Shown here piece after piece: positions 33,943-44,835 of a stretch of DNA of 64,000 nucleotides. The DNA is from Patella vulgata. Lineage: Eukaryota > Mollusca > Gastropoda > Patellidae. Position 1 is the first letter of the stretch; every line of letters begins with the position of its first letter. The DNA lies in the NCBI RefSeq assembly GCF_932274485.2, contig NC_065886.2, positions 31,297,501-31,361,500 of the forward strand, written 5' to 3'. The translations under genes were made by a program, and so were the position numbers. The notes below the pieces were generated by a model. The model was not told the DNA's origin and searched no databases. It was given only the letters and a program-made list of their open reading frames with translations.

Positions 33943-36813
33943 TTAATGACATATAAATTTAATATTGTTAGTGTGAGATTCGAGGCTAAAATCAGCCTGA
34001 TTAGGACTACTGATACAATGGCCGCCGATCTTTAAATTAGTAAACGTCCAGCCTGATGCTGATGCTTTATTGGATCCTTGAATTTCGTTATGGAGACTGT
34101 CGTGGGTCGGTTGGGACTCGACGGACCAGTTGTTAAAATGCATATTGGTGACACTTCCGGTCGAGGCAGGATTCATCTTGAAGTAGACCAATCTAGGACA
34201 CGAGCCTTCAATACGGATATCAGAAAAAACAATGTCACTGACTTTAAAGGATTTCGTGTCCCCAGCCAGATCAATGACGGCATCATTCCCACTGATATGA
34301 CAGTTACTCCCCTTGAATGTACACCAGTCGGTGTGAATGACGTCGACGTCACTGATCCTTACTTTCTGCATGTCTCTTCCGCTCCACCAACCAAACTGAA
34401 ACACAGCGCCATTTTGAGCCTGCCATACCACACATCGCCGGACGACCATATTGTCTGTATAAACCTAAGCGAGTAGAAATATCAGTACAGATTAACGACT
34501 TTACTACGGTAAATGAAATGGTGTTTAACGTTCTACTGTTCTGCACCAACCGGGATAACAAAGACGGGTAGCCTATATATACCCAATGTACGCTGAGGGA
34601 CATTTTCCCGTGGCAGCGGCGTTTCCGTCTGTAATCACCTATTTCCAACTGTCTAGTGTTCTACTACGTGTACGCAAACGTGTACACGGGTCCATCCAGC
34701 CACTAGACCTCATTTTTTGCGAGTCCCTCTTTCTCTCAATATCGGAAGTCAAAATTTGGGCAGCTTGTGTAGGATCTTTAATCAACATATATAAAGAACT
34801 ATCGTCTGGGAATAATTTTATATTAGACTTATATTTCGGCTATATAATTTATGTAGATACTAGATATGAAGAAGTGAGGAGCGAAAGAACCGATCCGTTC
34901 GAAACACCCGTTCTGGGAATAATTATATATTAGACTAATATTTCGGCTATATAACTTATGTAGATACTAGATATTGGCACCAACTGTCTCCGCACCGTCT
35001 CCGAGAATTGCCTATCGTTTGATTGGCAGACGATAACTCCGCCCACATATTCTCGATTATCAAGTAACATTCCCAATGCCTAAGGTACCCTCGATTATGA
35101 GTCTTTTCATCTGCAGTCTCCGGGAGTGACGCCAATGCTTAACGGTAAATGTTGTTATCTTGGTCAGCCATTTAATAATGCTCATCATCTGTTGGCTTTG
35201 AAAAGAAATGGTTTATGTCTATAAGTTGATTTATCGTTGAGTCTCCTTTCATAAACCACATTGGAACTTAGTTAATAGTAAATTGTCGCGGGGGGAGTTA
35301 AAAATATGGTTGTGTATACATTTTTCAAATATAAAGATAACATGATTCTCACATAATGCTCATCATGGCATCATCTGTTGCCTTTGAAAGAAATGATTGA
35401 TTTATCGTTGAATCGCCTTTCTTAAAACCATTTTGCAACTTAGTTAATAGTGAATTGTCGAGGAGGAAGTTCAAAATATGCTTGGGTATACATTTTTTCA
35501 AATGTAAACATAACAATGAGACCGATCGATAGTTAGAACAATCTGATTTACTTTCTGTTTGCGTACAGCATGATCGCATATTGAGTGAAAGATTAACAAG
35601 GCAACATGGTTGAATAGAAATTTCATTAGCAATGGGCTTTGACAATTTAACACTAATATTATCTGGATTAGACGACATTGATACATCAATACAGTTAAGC
35701 ATATATTTAACTCACTGTTATTAAATTAAAGAGCAGCTGTTCACCTAGTATCTCCAACTAAATTATCATGTCCCATACCATCTCGGGTTACCTAACTCTG
35801 ACATCATGGAATCACCATGTCCTATGCAATCAGGGGTTACCTAAAGTCATGCTTATGGTGTTCGTGGACGTTTAAGGATTACCGAAAAAGCTTGTTATTA
35901 CCTTAAAAGAATCGTCGTTGGCCCAGATGAACGTATCCTCAACTAGAGCATCGTGTCCCATTCCCACACCATCTGAATTAAACGTCCAGGGAGCTATCAT
36001 TTTCACATTGCGGATGGTGTTGTGGTCACTAAGACCCCTGAAGAAATATTGTTCGGGGTCGACCATGACGATTCCTTCAATAACATGATTGCCTCCGTGG
36101 TCAAAGTTCAGCATTCCCCAGCTGAACCGATTGTCATGCCATTTGTAGGATCGCGTGGACAAGATTCCACGTCCTCGGAGAGTAACTCCATGATTAGCAG
36201 TCGCGAGAAAGCCTCCTTCAACCCAGGCACCAGGAGCTAAATAAATAATTTTTATGTTGTTATTTAGGTGCATCTGACCGTTCAAGTTGTGAACTCCGGC
36301 TTTGTAGAAGAGAACCGAGCTATCGTGTTCGTTTGGGACATTTGATTCTGGTGGATCTGCAAAAATCAGCATCTTGTCCTTAATGTCAGCATTGCTGCTC
36401 CCATAATCATAGTCAAACTCTACAGACATCATTCTGCTCGTGCCGCTTATAGTAACATGGGCTGTTTTACTTCCGGTCCTCTGGCATTTGTACCCGTAAT
36501 GTTGCGGTCTGACGATACAGTTGTGAAAGTCGTGTGGAGTGTGGATCTCGGCGGTAACCGCGCCTCCCGAAAACGAGAAGGATGTCCACGAAACCGAACG
36601 CCCACCTTTGGCATGGGACACCTCTTTAGCACGCTGATCTGATGTGGTGATGTAGGTGAAACTGGATTTTCGGTTTCCACCTTGGCTAAGATAAACCTGA
36701 AACTTGCTGGATGCTTGGATTCCGTGAGGTGCAGGATATGTATTGAGGATACCTGATGCTTGCCCGACCAGTACCGGGATTAACAGAGCTAGAATCGTCT
36801 TCGTCACCATCAT
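33943..36813 (-). CDS. Secreted GH49-like glycosidase (dextranase/isopullulanase type), copy 1
   Basis: Two exons, 35902-36813 and 33943-34464, join in phase 0 (AAG|gtaata and cttag|GTT) to give 477 residues. Residues 1-21 form a signal peptide (MMVTKTILALLIPVLVGQASG). An N-terminal beta-rich domain follows, then beta-helix strands starting near IYLAPGAWVEGGF (190-202). The probable catalytic acids are D281 (FNSDG) and D300-D301 (ANDDSFK). The 19/20-residue spacing equals that recalled for GH49 dextranase (Asp376, 395, 396) and isopullulanase (353, 372, 373); GH28 spacing is longer. Exon 2 has CVVWQAQNGAVFQFGWW, a strongly conserved helix turn. Predicted role: extracellular hydrolysis of alpha-1,6/1,4-glucan. 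GH28-like polygalacturonase is the main alternative, but GH28 motifs (GHG, RIK) are absent. The frame is intact; TATAAATA lies upstream at about 36886-36893. Confidence 0.75.
34512..34745 (-). repeat. SINE family B in the intron of GH49-like copy 1
   Basis: The tail (aatgaaatggtgtttaacgt, tctactgttctgcaccaac) and middle of family B are present in reverse. The paralogous intron has a homologous insertion at 43213-43515, in the same place and orientation, so it predates the gene duplication. Confidence 0.75.
35140..35720 (-). mobile_element. LINE reverse-transcriptase fragment in the intron of copy 1
   Basis: A 117-residue frame on the minus strand (35349-35702) contains SDCSNYRSVSLL and LNFLLDNSLLTKLQNGF, which match the NYRPISLL...L.....L...Q.GF region of non-LTR reverse transcriptases of the CR1/L2/jockey kind. 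The stretch 35150-35310 repeats the 3' part of the same segment (gttaatagtaaattgtcg; ttgatttatcgttga). The fragment is incomplete. Copy 2 lacks it, so it entered after the gene duplication. Confidence 0.75.
35745..35860 (-). pseudogene. Decayed copy of the active-site exon end, copy 1 intron
   Basis: On the minus strand ggtaacccgagatggtatgg followed by gacatgataatttagttgga aligns with the better preserved segment at 43715-43800, which resembles the NSDG...NDD end of exon 1. Here it holds stop codons in the homologous frame and lacks the second half, so it cannot be a functional exon. Confidence 0.5.
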
Positions 36814-36885
36814 GTTGGGTCACTGAATACGTACCAGTGTCAAACAGGATATCTGACTTTTAATGGCAGCGTTCAAGGACTTATT

Positions 36886-36893
36886 TATATCTA
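36886..36893 (-). promoter_or_regulatory. TATA-box-like sequence upstream of GH49-like copy 1
   Basis: Read on the minus strand, tagatataaataagtcc lies about 75 bp before the ATG. The surrounding sequence (aacgttcaagg...tatatctaatcagaacatt on the plus strand) recurs at 39545-39590, away from any intact gene. Confidence 0.4.
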
Positions 36894-37530
36894 ATCAGAA
36901 CATTTGTTATTTTCAACATTTTAAACAGATAATGGACGAATGGCAATACAATTGATAACATTGTTTTAAATACCAGTGACCTATTTGGCATGGCGTTCTA
37001 CTCATGGGTTGGTTTCTTACAAGAATAAAAACAGTACCCGCGGCGCACATGGCATTTGAGGTCTAACGCAGGGGCTGTAAATAGGTGACGGGGACGCTAT
37101 GATCATTTGCTTGAAAAAGATGAAATGAGAATATCTTTACAAACCAGTAAATGTTATTCAGTAAATAGTGTTTAGTTTTTATGCCATTGGATCTTGCTCA
37201 TCGCCTAAAGATGTATTATGTAAGAGCCAAATCGGCCCAATGTAGGTTTTTATTCTGGATTCAGATGTTATTATTATTGAAACATTTATTAAAATGCCAA
37301 GCCCATAATCAACTCTCTCTAGATCACCAGCCTACCCCGATTGTAATTTAATACAGTAATTTATTTTAAAAATTAGATGATTGAGACTTTGTTTATCATC
37401 GTAACAATGGTACTTGACAATCGAGACCATACCGTGAAACCTTTAACGACTATTAACAACTCCGCTCAGAATATGGTTATTTGACTGAAATTTCCAATAT
37501 ATTCATTTTTCATTACCTATTTTTAAATTA

Positions 37531-39466
37531 CAGTACTGGCCAAATTAATAGCAATTTTTTCTAAAAACGTTGCAGAATTAACTCACTAAAATTGAAGTAT
37601 GAATAAAATCATACACCGTGAATATATTGAACTGAATATTCTTACACATAACCATATTGACATCTACTTCACATTGCATGGTTGGTCGACGCAACGCCGT
37701 GTATAGACAAAGTTGCGACAACTGTGAAGCCAGGATTTTCATATGACGTCATGCAAACTTATTATCTATTTATATGATCTATTATATTGTTGGATGTCAT
37801 AGATTTCAGCGAATAAGTGTCTATAGGACATAAAACATACATTTTTTAAACGAAAAGTATAGCTGAACATACTATTATTGTTATATAGCCTTATTCTATA
37901 AGAAAAATCAAAATAAAAGATACACTAGATAAAAGTACTATTAAACATATTTAACTTGCATTCGCTTTTAAAGGAGCTAAATCGCTAATATTTGGGACCT
38001 AGAAATTGTCACAAATGGGTCGCACTAACAGCGACATTTGTTTCAGGCATATTTGTTTCATCGGTGACACGTCTGGTGTCATGTGAATGCAACGACAACA
38101 GCCTGATTGATTGATTTGTTGATTGGAGTTCAGATGTCTACATTAAAATCGACCACTTTCAGGTTGCCGTATTCACGGCCAGGCAAGACCGACTTGAAAT
38201 GTCTAGAATTTTTTCTGGGGGAGAGAGGCCTAACAATTCCCCCCTTTTAGTTATCAAGCACCTGTTTTATGGGATAATCTACCATTTAGTTTAAGATGTT
38301 GTACATCTCTATATTCTTTTAAAAAACAACTTAAATCACATTTATTTAATGAGGCTTTTAACTGACTCTGTATACAATTGTTAACATATCCATAATCTTG
38401 TTGTTTATTTATGATTACATTGTCACTTAATTGTAAAGTGCCCCTGAACATGTTTTATGAAAGGGCGCGCTATAAATATGCTGTAATAATAATAATAATA
38501 ATATTACCAAATTTGGCGGCCATTATGAAAGAAACGCCCGGCACCATATAAAAAATACTTCTTTTTTTTAATTGATGTTTGTCAAATTCGATTTTTCTGC
38601 ACATTTCGCTTGCATAACCACTCTGTATTTGAGGAATTTAAAAAGAAATCATTTATAATCCAATGAGTAAATAGTAAAACACACTGATATATTTATCACT
38701 AAACCAAACTGCATTGGTTTCTTTTGCATTTTTTTTTTAGGGTAAAACGTTATATTATCCCTCAACGCCTAATACTACAAGAAAAAAACAAATTTTGGTA
38801 TGTAAACCTGTATGAAGCCATGACATCATAGCATTTATGGCCTCATAATTGGGACCCAAAATGGCGCCTGGAAATGAGTTGTAACTTTCCCCACAGTCTA
38901 CTCGCTCATGTGCTCATCGTTGTATACCAACTATCGTTGAAAAAATCAATTTACGTCGATTTTTGAACATTTTAAAAGCCGTAGTTCGATTCGGCGCCCA
39001 AGAAAAGATATAAATAAACACCAAAAACATGGAAATCAGTCAAGTTGAAGCGTTTTGGCGTAAAACACCTGTTTCGGCGAGATGACGTCATTGTGACGTC
39101 ACACAGTCGTAATGACGTCATGCACGACCATTGAAATCATTGTTTTTTGAGTGTGCTTGTCCTGTATTCTCCCCAAAACGTAACTGATGTTCTTGTATTA
39201 GAGAATTCCCTAATGACCGTATTTCAAAAACGGCAAAAAAACAACATGACGGACGTCGATGACGTCATCAGCCGCTACGACGTCATGACGTCATCATCAA
39301 TTACCTCGACCAACCATGCAATGTGAAGTAGATGTCAATATGGTTATGTGTAAGAATATTCAGTTCAATATATTCACGGTGTATGATTTTATCCATACTT
39401 CAAATTTAGTGAGTTAATTCTGCAACGTTTTTAGAAAAAAAATTGCTATTAATTTGGCCAGTACTG
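37531..39466. mobile_element. Non-autonomous Tc1-type element with ~160-bp inverted repeats
   Basis: The termini cagtactggccaaattaata/...ttggccagtactg are flanked by TA. The inverted repeats (37531-37689 and 39306-39466) differ at only a handful of positions, including a two-base length difference in the T run. No transposase is visible inside. The interior holds a LINE 3' end (38273-38505), many TGACGTCA palindromes and otherwise unassigned AT-rich DNA. End sequence and TA duplication point to the Tc1/mariner superfamily; nearly identical ends suggest a fairly recent insertion. Confidence 0.85.
38225..38505 (+). mobile_element. LINE 3' end inside the Tc1-type element
   Basis: The frame 38273-38362 reads DNLPFSLRCC...SFKKQLKSHLFNEAFN and then stops (TGA 38363-38365). 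This is the typical C terminus of CR1/L2-like reverse-transcriptase proteins. A short 3' UTR (gtaaagtgcccctgaacatg, gaaagggcgcgctataaat) and an (AAT)n tail at about 38484-38502 follow. It is 5'-truncated. Confidence 0.75.
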
Positions 39467-39539
39467 TATTATAGTAAGAACGCCCATAAACGCATCTTTA
39501 AAGTCAAATGACACCACACCCCTTGTGTAAAGATATGAT

Positions 39540-39592
39540 GTCTAATGGAAACGTTCAAGGATTGGTTTATATCTAATCAGAACATTCTCTTA
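39540..39592. repeat. Displaced copy of the GH49-like upstream region
   Basis: The sequence taatggaaacgttcaagga, ttggtttatatctaatcaga, acattc matches the region just upstream of copy 1 (about 36863-36905) without any attached coding sequence. Confidence 0.5.
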
Positions 39593-40139
39593 CCTGTTGC
39601 AAAAACACGTACACGGTTCAATGCTATAAACTAAAATAAACATGAATTTGAAACTTGGTTTTATTTCAGTTAAACTATTTGGCTTACTCTGACGTAATTA
39701 CCAACAAAGATCATACTGACTTCGCGGGGCCCAAACAGTTTGACTTCCAATGACGTATTTATGAACAACCTCGCACCGACTTCGCTGTGCCCAAACTGTT
39801 TCCCACTGCAGTTGGGATATCCTCCACTACGTGTCGGTAAACGAGACCCCGAACAGTGTATTAGAGAATATATCATTGAGTTAAGAACTGAACACACCCA
39901 CTCCGCATTCTAGTCCCAGTAGCTTTGTATTAACGCCCGCTTCCGCTGAGGCTCATATCGCTACTAAGCTATGTGGTCTAATGTGTGAAATGGTATCAGG
40001 GGTCCAAAAACCAACTGCCCTAAAATTAAAGGGAGTTAAATAATATAAATCAAAAACAATGATATTCGTATATTAATATCAACATGTGTTGTCCTTAAAC
40101 GATAAAACGGAATTATAGAGACAGTACATATTAAACATA

Positions 40140-40160
40140 CATTATGTAAGAGCTAAATCC
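40140..40160. repeat. Fragment of MITE family C end
   Basis: The sequence acattatgtaagagctaaat is the family C terminus; nothing else of the element is present. Confidence 0.45.
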
Positions 40161-40257
40161 TACAGCTCCCGACATACCCTTCTCGTCACCGTCGTTGAGC
40201 CGCTGGTTTGAGGGGAAGGAGAGTGCCCGAGGCCGTGTCCCCGCTTCGCTATAAAAA

Positions 40258-40378
40258 AAGTTGATCGATCGAGATTCTAAATTGATTGATCGAGATAATT
40301 AAGTCGATAAATCGAGATAATTATTAAGTCGATGGATCGAGATAATTTTTAAGTCGATCGATCGAGATAATTTGGGAA
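40258..40378. repeat. Short tandem repeat with GATCGA motifs
   Basis: Four imperfect units of about 30 bp contain gatcgagataatt and aagtcgat; the palindromic cgatcg recurs. Confidence 0.75.
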
Positions 40379-40429
40379 AAATAAAATCATTGGATGTCCT
40401 TTCTCAGCCACCGTATGAACCAGTGTTTA

Positions 40430-41235
40430 GAACTGCTCATGTTAGATGGTGTGTAAATATTTATATTTTAATGTAGTAGTCATTAGATCAGGAAAAGAAA
40501 CGTACGTGGAGATGTTTATTGTTTCTACAAAAGGTTGATTCAGTTATTATAGTAAATTGATTTGTTTAAAGTAATTCAGCCAAGTCATTTTCTCATCTTA
40601 ATTGTAATCCTTTAACAAACACAGTCTTTACAATATAAAAATGAAGCTGGGAAGTCAAGTAACAATTCTTCGATATTTATAATTCATATCTAATTCACAT
40701 GAAACTTTCAAAGGCCCTTTGTTCTGTTCTATTAATGATCTTTAGATTCAGCGGATCCACCAATGAGCACGAGGAAATTATAATTATTCGGAGGAAAACT
40801 AGGAAGTTACAAAACACCTCGATTAGTGCAAGCATATCAATTGGCATAAATACTTCTTGGGTCCTACGATTTTGACAAAGCCCATTAGGGGCTATTGCCA
40901 AGATGGTCGACTTTCGGATAACGAAATTATCAATATTCGTGATAAAATCACGCCAAAGTTTCCTATTTTATTGATTCGAATAAAAAATCGCGGCTTCGGA
41001 AAAGTCCACATAACCGGGTACATAATTCACATTTTACGTAAAAGAAAAGGATCATTACCATACAAATTGCCCCATGATGCATACCAAAATCGAAAACCGC
41101 CAGAATCTTTTGATCCTTAACATATATGTTAAGTTTCCTCTGATTGAAACTAATAACAGTGGCCCTGGCACGTATTTCACAATTATGGGTAAAAGGCAGT
41201 GGTCATAACCCTAGAAATCGGATAAAAATTGTTGA
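40430..41235 (+). repeat. Second copy of the noncoding block of 31235-32770
   Basis: It matches from aactgctcatgttagatggt through catgaaactttcaaaggccc to gaaatcggataaaaattgtt, with internal deletions relative to the first copy. Confidence 0.65.
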
Positions 41236-41239
41236 AACG

Positions 41240-42640
41240 GCTGACATAGACATATATTTGAAAGGGTGTTACAGTTATTCCCATTTAAAGCTCTGCCTGT
41301 TGACCTTCTACACACATGTAATAGTCCTGAATCTGCTATGGTTCTGTAGGAACATTTGAGTAGGGAGAAATGTTTAATAGGTTTGGACTTGGGTGGACAC
41401 TCATCACGTGGTAGGTTATTTCCCTATGACGTCACCAAAGATGGCCACTGACGTTGTATCAATTTTATCATATCTGCTATAGTTTTATGTCAATGTCTAT
41501 GAAATAAAGGTCAGAATGAAGCTGTTTAGGCGGACTAAAGTGAAAAATATATTTATTATTAAACTTGTATTACTTTTTCACGAAAACACATACCAATTTT
41601 TAAGTGACAACACGAATAAAGCTCTAAAATGTAAAATAAATGACACGTTAAAATTAATCCCAATAGTATAACAATAAGAAATTCGTTGATAACACTCAAA
41701 AGGATTTTTAAAAGTTCCACCATACATTTACAAAATAAACAGCGGGATAACTAATTGGCTCTGCAAATACAGAACGCCTTTGCACATTTTACACAGATGC
41801 AAGCTGAAGCACCAATAAAGTCTTCGGGATACTTTTGTAAATTGAATTGCGGAATCAAACCATTTTTGAATATTTCAAAGCCCAATTGACATGGATCTAA
41901 ATGGATGATTAAATTATCAAGACAATGTCGTAGGTAGTATGTATAAAAATATGATCTTAATATTAATAACCGAGTGGAATCTCTCACGCATATTCCAGCG
42001 CCCGGATTCGAAATGCAGTTACCAAACATATTCCTAGCGCGAATAAAAACCTATATACATGTATATAATTTATCAGGATAATAATTGTCACTTTTATATT
42101 AGAAAATAACATTTTAAGACATATCAAAGATACCTTCCCGCGTACAAACTGGGTGGTCAGATGCTATATTTGGACTAAAAACATATTCAATCTAATTAAT
42201 CTATCAAAACTTTGCTTCAAATCCTTCTCAAAACATTGTATTCGCGAAGAAATAACCTAAGGTATAAAAAATCTATTAAAAAAAAGTCATATTTGTGTCA
42301 CGTGACTTGGCTGACGCGTACCTTCGCGTGCAGCCGTTGACGTCACTCGAGCAGATATCCCAAATCGTCGGGTTGCCGGTTAATGAAGTCCTTATACTTT
42401 CGTATACACTCCATTGATGTTTTCTGGGAATCCTGTAGGCTATTTTTCAAGTAAGATTGGATGTTTCTACTTTAAACTAAAATTGCTATAATTTTATTGG
42501 AAATAACCACCCGATAAATACTTTTGTGGGAAAGCATCTTTGATGCAAGTATATATAATAGACAAGTATATATAATGCCAATTTCATTAGAACAACCCAA
42601 GCCCCCGAATTAATATAAAGCAACGAATAAGGACAAGTTC
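41240..42640. other. Intergenic region 3' of GH49-like copy 2
   Basis: No gene is seen. The part 42130-42530 is homologous to 29795-30353 plus 30891-30945 (gcgtacaaactgggtg, gcttcaaatccttctcaaa, agtaagattggatgt, accacccgataaat), so it belongs to the duplicated flank. Confidence 0.55.
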
Positions 42641-42647
42641 TCTGTAT

Positions 42648-44782
42648 TTAATGACATATAAATTTAATATTGTTAGTGTGAGATTCAAGTCTAAAATCAG
42701 CCTGATTAGGACTACTGATACAATGACCGCCGATCTTTAAATTAGTAAACGTCCAGCCTGATATTGGCGCTTTATTGGCTCCTTGTATTTCGTTATGGAG
42801 ATGGTCGTGGGTCGTTTGGGACTCGACGGACCAGTTGTTAAAATGCATATTGGTGACACTTCCGGTCGAGGAAGGGTTCATCTTGAAGTACACTAATCTA
42901 GGACATGAACCTTCAATACGGATATTAGAAAAAACAATGTCACTGACATTAAAGGATTTCGTTTTGTTCCCACCCAGATCAATGATTGCATTATTCGTAC
43001 TGAGATGACACTTACGCCCCTTAAATGTACACCAGTCGGTGTGAATGACGTCGACGTCACTGATCCTTATTTTCTTCGCGTATCTTTTCTTCCACCATCC
43101 GAACTGAAACACGGCGCCATTTTGAGCCTGCCAGACCACACATCGTCTGACGACCATATTGTCTTTATAAACCTAAGTGAGAAGAGATATCAGTATAGAT
43201 TAACGGCTTTAGGTGAGCAAATGAAATGGAATGGGGTTTAACGTTCTACTTTTTCACACCAATCGGGATAATAAAGACGGCCATACATGCGCCATACGCG
43301 ATGATGCAATTTCGCCATGACAATGTCGTTTCTGTCTACTTTTCATCTAATCGCAACTGTCTAAGGTTTCTTTTCCGTGTACGTCAACATGTACACGGGG
43401 CCACCCGAACGACTAGACCAAAGTGTTTGCAAGCCCCCCTCCCCCATCCTACACCACTGACACGGGGAAACCGGACTGGAATACTCCGAGCGGGAATACT
43501 ACTTTATCAGCCAACTCCTGGTAGATAAATACTAATAGGGTAAGATACCTTGTAGAAATATTCTCTTGTATTATGTCTGTCGATATTCCTATTAGAGATT
43601 TATTTTTCACAATATTGTAGTTTGCAATATTAATTATGCAGCCAAATTGGCACGTCCTGTCTATGCAAACAAGTGCAATTCATATCAACCGAAAAACATT
43701 TCTAACGCAAACCGTAAAATTGTCGTCGGTGGTCCAGATGAACGAACCTTCCTCTACGCAGTATGCCTCTTTCCCATACCATCTTGGATTACATAACTAT
43801 ATAAAAGCTCTTACTCAGGTGTTTGTATAAGTGTATGAGTTCTATAAACTGAATAAGATTTTGTTATTACCTTAAAAGAATCGTCGTTAGCCCAGATGAA
43901 CGTATCTTCAACTAACCCATCACGTCCTATTGCCACACCATCTGAATTATGCGCCCAGGGAGCTATCATCTTCACGTTGCGGATGGTGTTGTAGCCACTA
44001 AGACCTCTAAAGAAAAATCGTTGGGGATCGACCATGACAATCCCTTCTACAACATGATTGTCTCCTTTGTCGAAGTTCAGCGTTGCCCAGAGGAACTCTT
44101 CGTCACGCCACTTGTAGGATCGTGTGGACAAGATTCCACGTCCTCGGAGCGTAACCCGATGATTAGCTGTTGTGAGAAAGCCCCCTTCAACCCAGGCACC
44201 AGGAGCTAAATAAATAGTTTTTATGTTGTTATTTAGGTGCATCTGGCCGTTCAAGTTGTGAACTCCGGCTTTGTAGAAGAGAACCGAGCTATCGTGTTCG
44301 TTTGGAACATTTGATTCTGGTGGATCCGCAAAAATCAGCATCTTGTCCTTAATGTCAACATTGATGCTCCCATAATCATAGTCAAACTCAACAGACATCA
44401 TTCTGCTCGTGCTGCTTATTGTAACATGGGCTGTTTTACTTCCGGTCCTCTGGCATTTGTATCCGTAATGTTGCGGTCTGACGATACAGTTCTGAAAGTC
44501 GTGTGGAGTGTGGATCTCGGCGGTAACAGCGCTTCCCGAAAACGAGAAGGATGTCCACGAAACCGAACGCCCACCTTTGGTTTTGGGCGTCTCTGTAGCA
44601 CGCTGAGCTGATGTGGTGATGTAGGTGAAACTGGATTGTCTTTGTCCACCTTGACTAAGATAAACCCGAAACTTGTTGGATGCCTGGATTCCACGAGGCG
44701 CAGGATATGTATTGAGGTTACCAAATGCTTGTCTGATCAGGAACTGGACTAACAGAGCTAGAATCGTCTTCGTCGCCATCAT
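42648..44782 (-). CDS. Secreted GH49-like glycosidase (dextranase/isopullulanase type), copy 2
   Basis: The exons 43871-44782 and 42648-43172 join in phase 0 at the same position as in copy 1 and give 478 residues. The protein is closely similar to copy 1 in all parts: leader MMATKTILALLVQFLIRQAFG, IYLAPGAWVEGGF (190-202), NSDG with D281, ANDDSFK with D300-D301, and CVVWQAQNGAVFQFGWW in exon 2. The main differences cluster in the leader, around KWRDEEFLWATLNFDKGDN, and in the loop after FGWW (KKRYAKK instead of SGRDMQK). Both frames are open, so both may be functional. The intron (43173-43870) is half as long as in copy 1 because it lacks the LINE insertion. The leader is less ideal (R17) but still hydrophobic. 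Confidence 0.75.
43213..43515 (-). repeat. SINE family B in the intron of GH49-like copy 2
   Basis: The tail aatggggtttaacgttctac and the middle part (catgcgccatacgcgatg, ttttccgtgtacgtcaacat, tacaccactgacacgggg) are present. It is the counterpart of the insertion at 34512-34745. Confidence 0.75.
43712..43802 (-). pseudogene. Extra copy of the GH49-like active-site exon end
   Basis: The minus strand encodes NPRWYGKEAYCVEEGSF followed by IWTTDDNF, which aligns without gaps with NSDGVAIGRDGLVEDTF followed by IWANDDSF at the end of exon 1. Nucleotides such as ttcgttcatctgg are shared. The DD pair is kept but the first catalytic Asp is replaced by Arg. The frame is open over this stretch, with a possible acceptor tttatatag just upstream, but no good donor follows (cg|gtttgc). 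It is either a fossil exon duplication or a weak alternative exon. Confidence 0.55.
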
Positions 44783-44835
44783 TTTGGGTCACTAAATAAG
44801 TACCAATGTCAAACAGAATATTTGATTTATATTGT

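Larger units (their letters stand above)
37205..39510. mobile_element. MITE family C split by a Tc1-type element
   Basis: The left part, 37205-37530, has gatgtattatgtaagagcca, cccataatcaactctctc, tgacaatcgagacc and cattacctatttttaaatta. The right part resumes at 39467 with tattatagtaagaacg and ends gcatctttaaag. The join restores the family C order (ttttaactattatagctgaa in the copy at 15250), which shows that the central element inserted at a TA. Confidence 0.7.
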
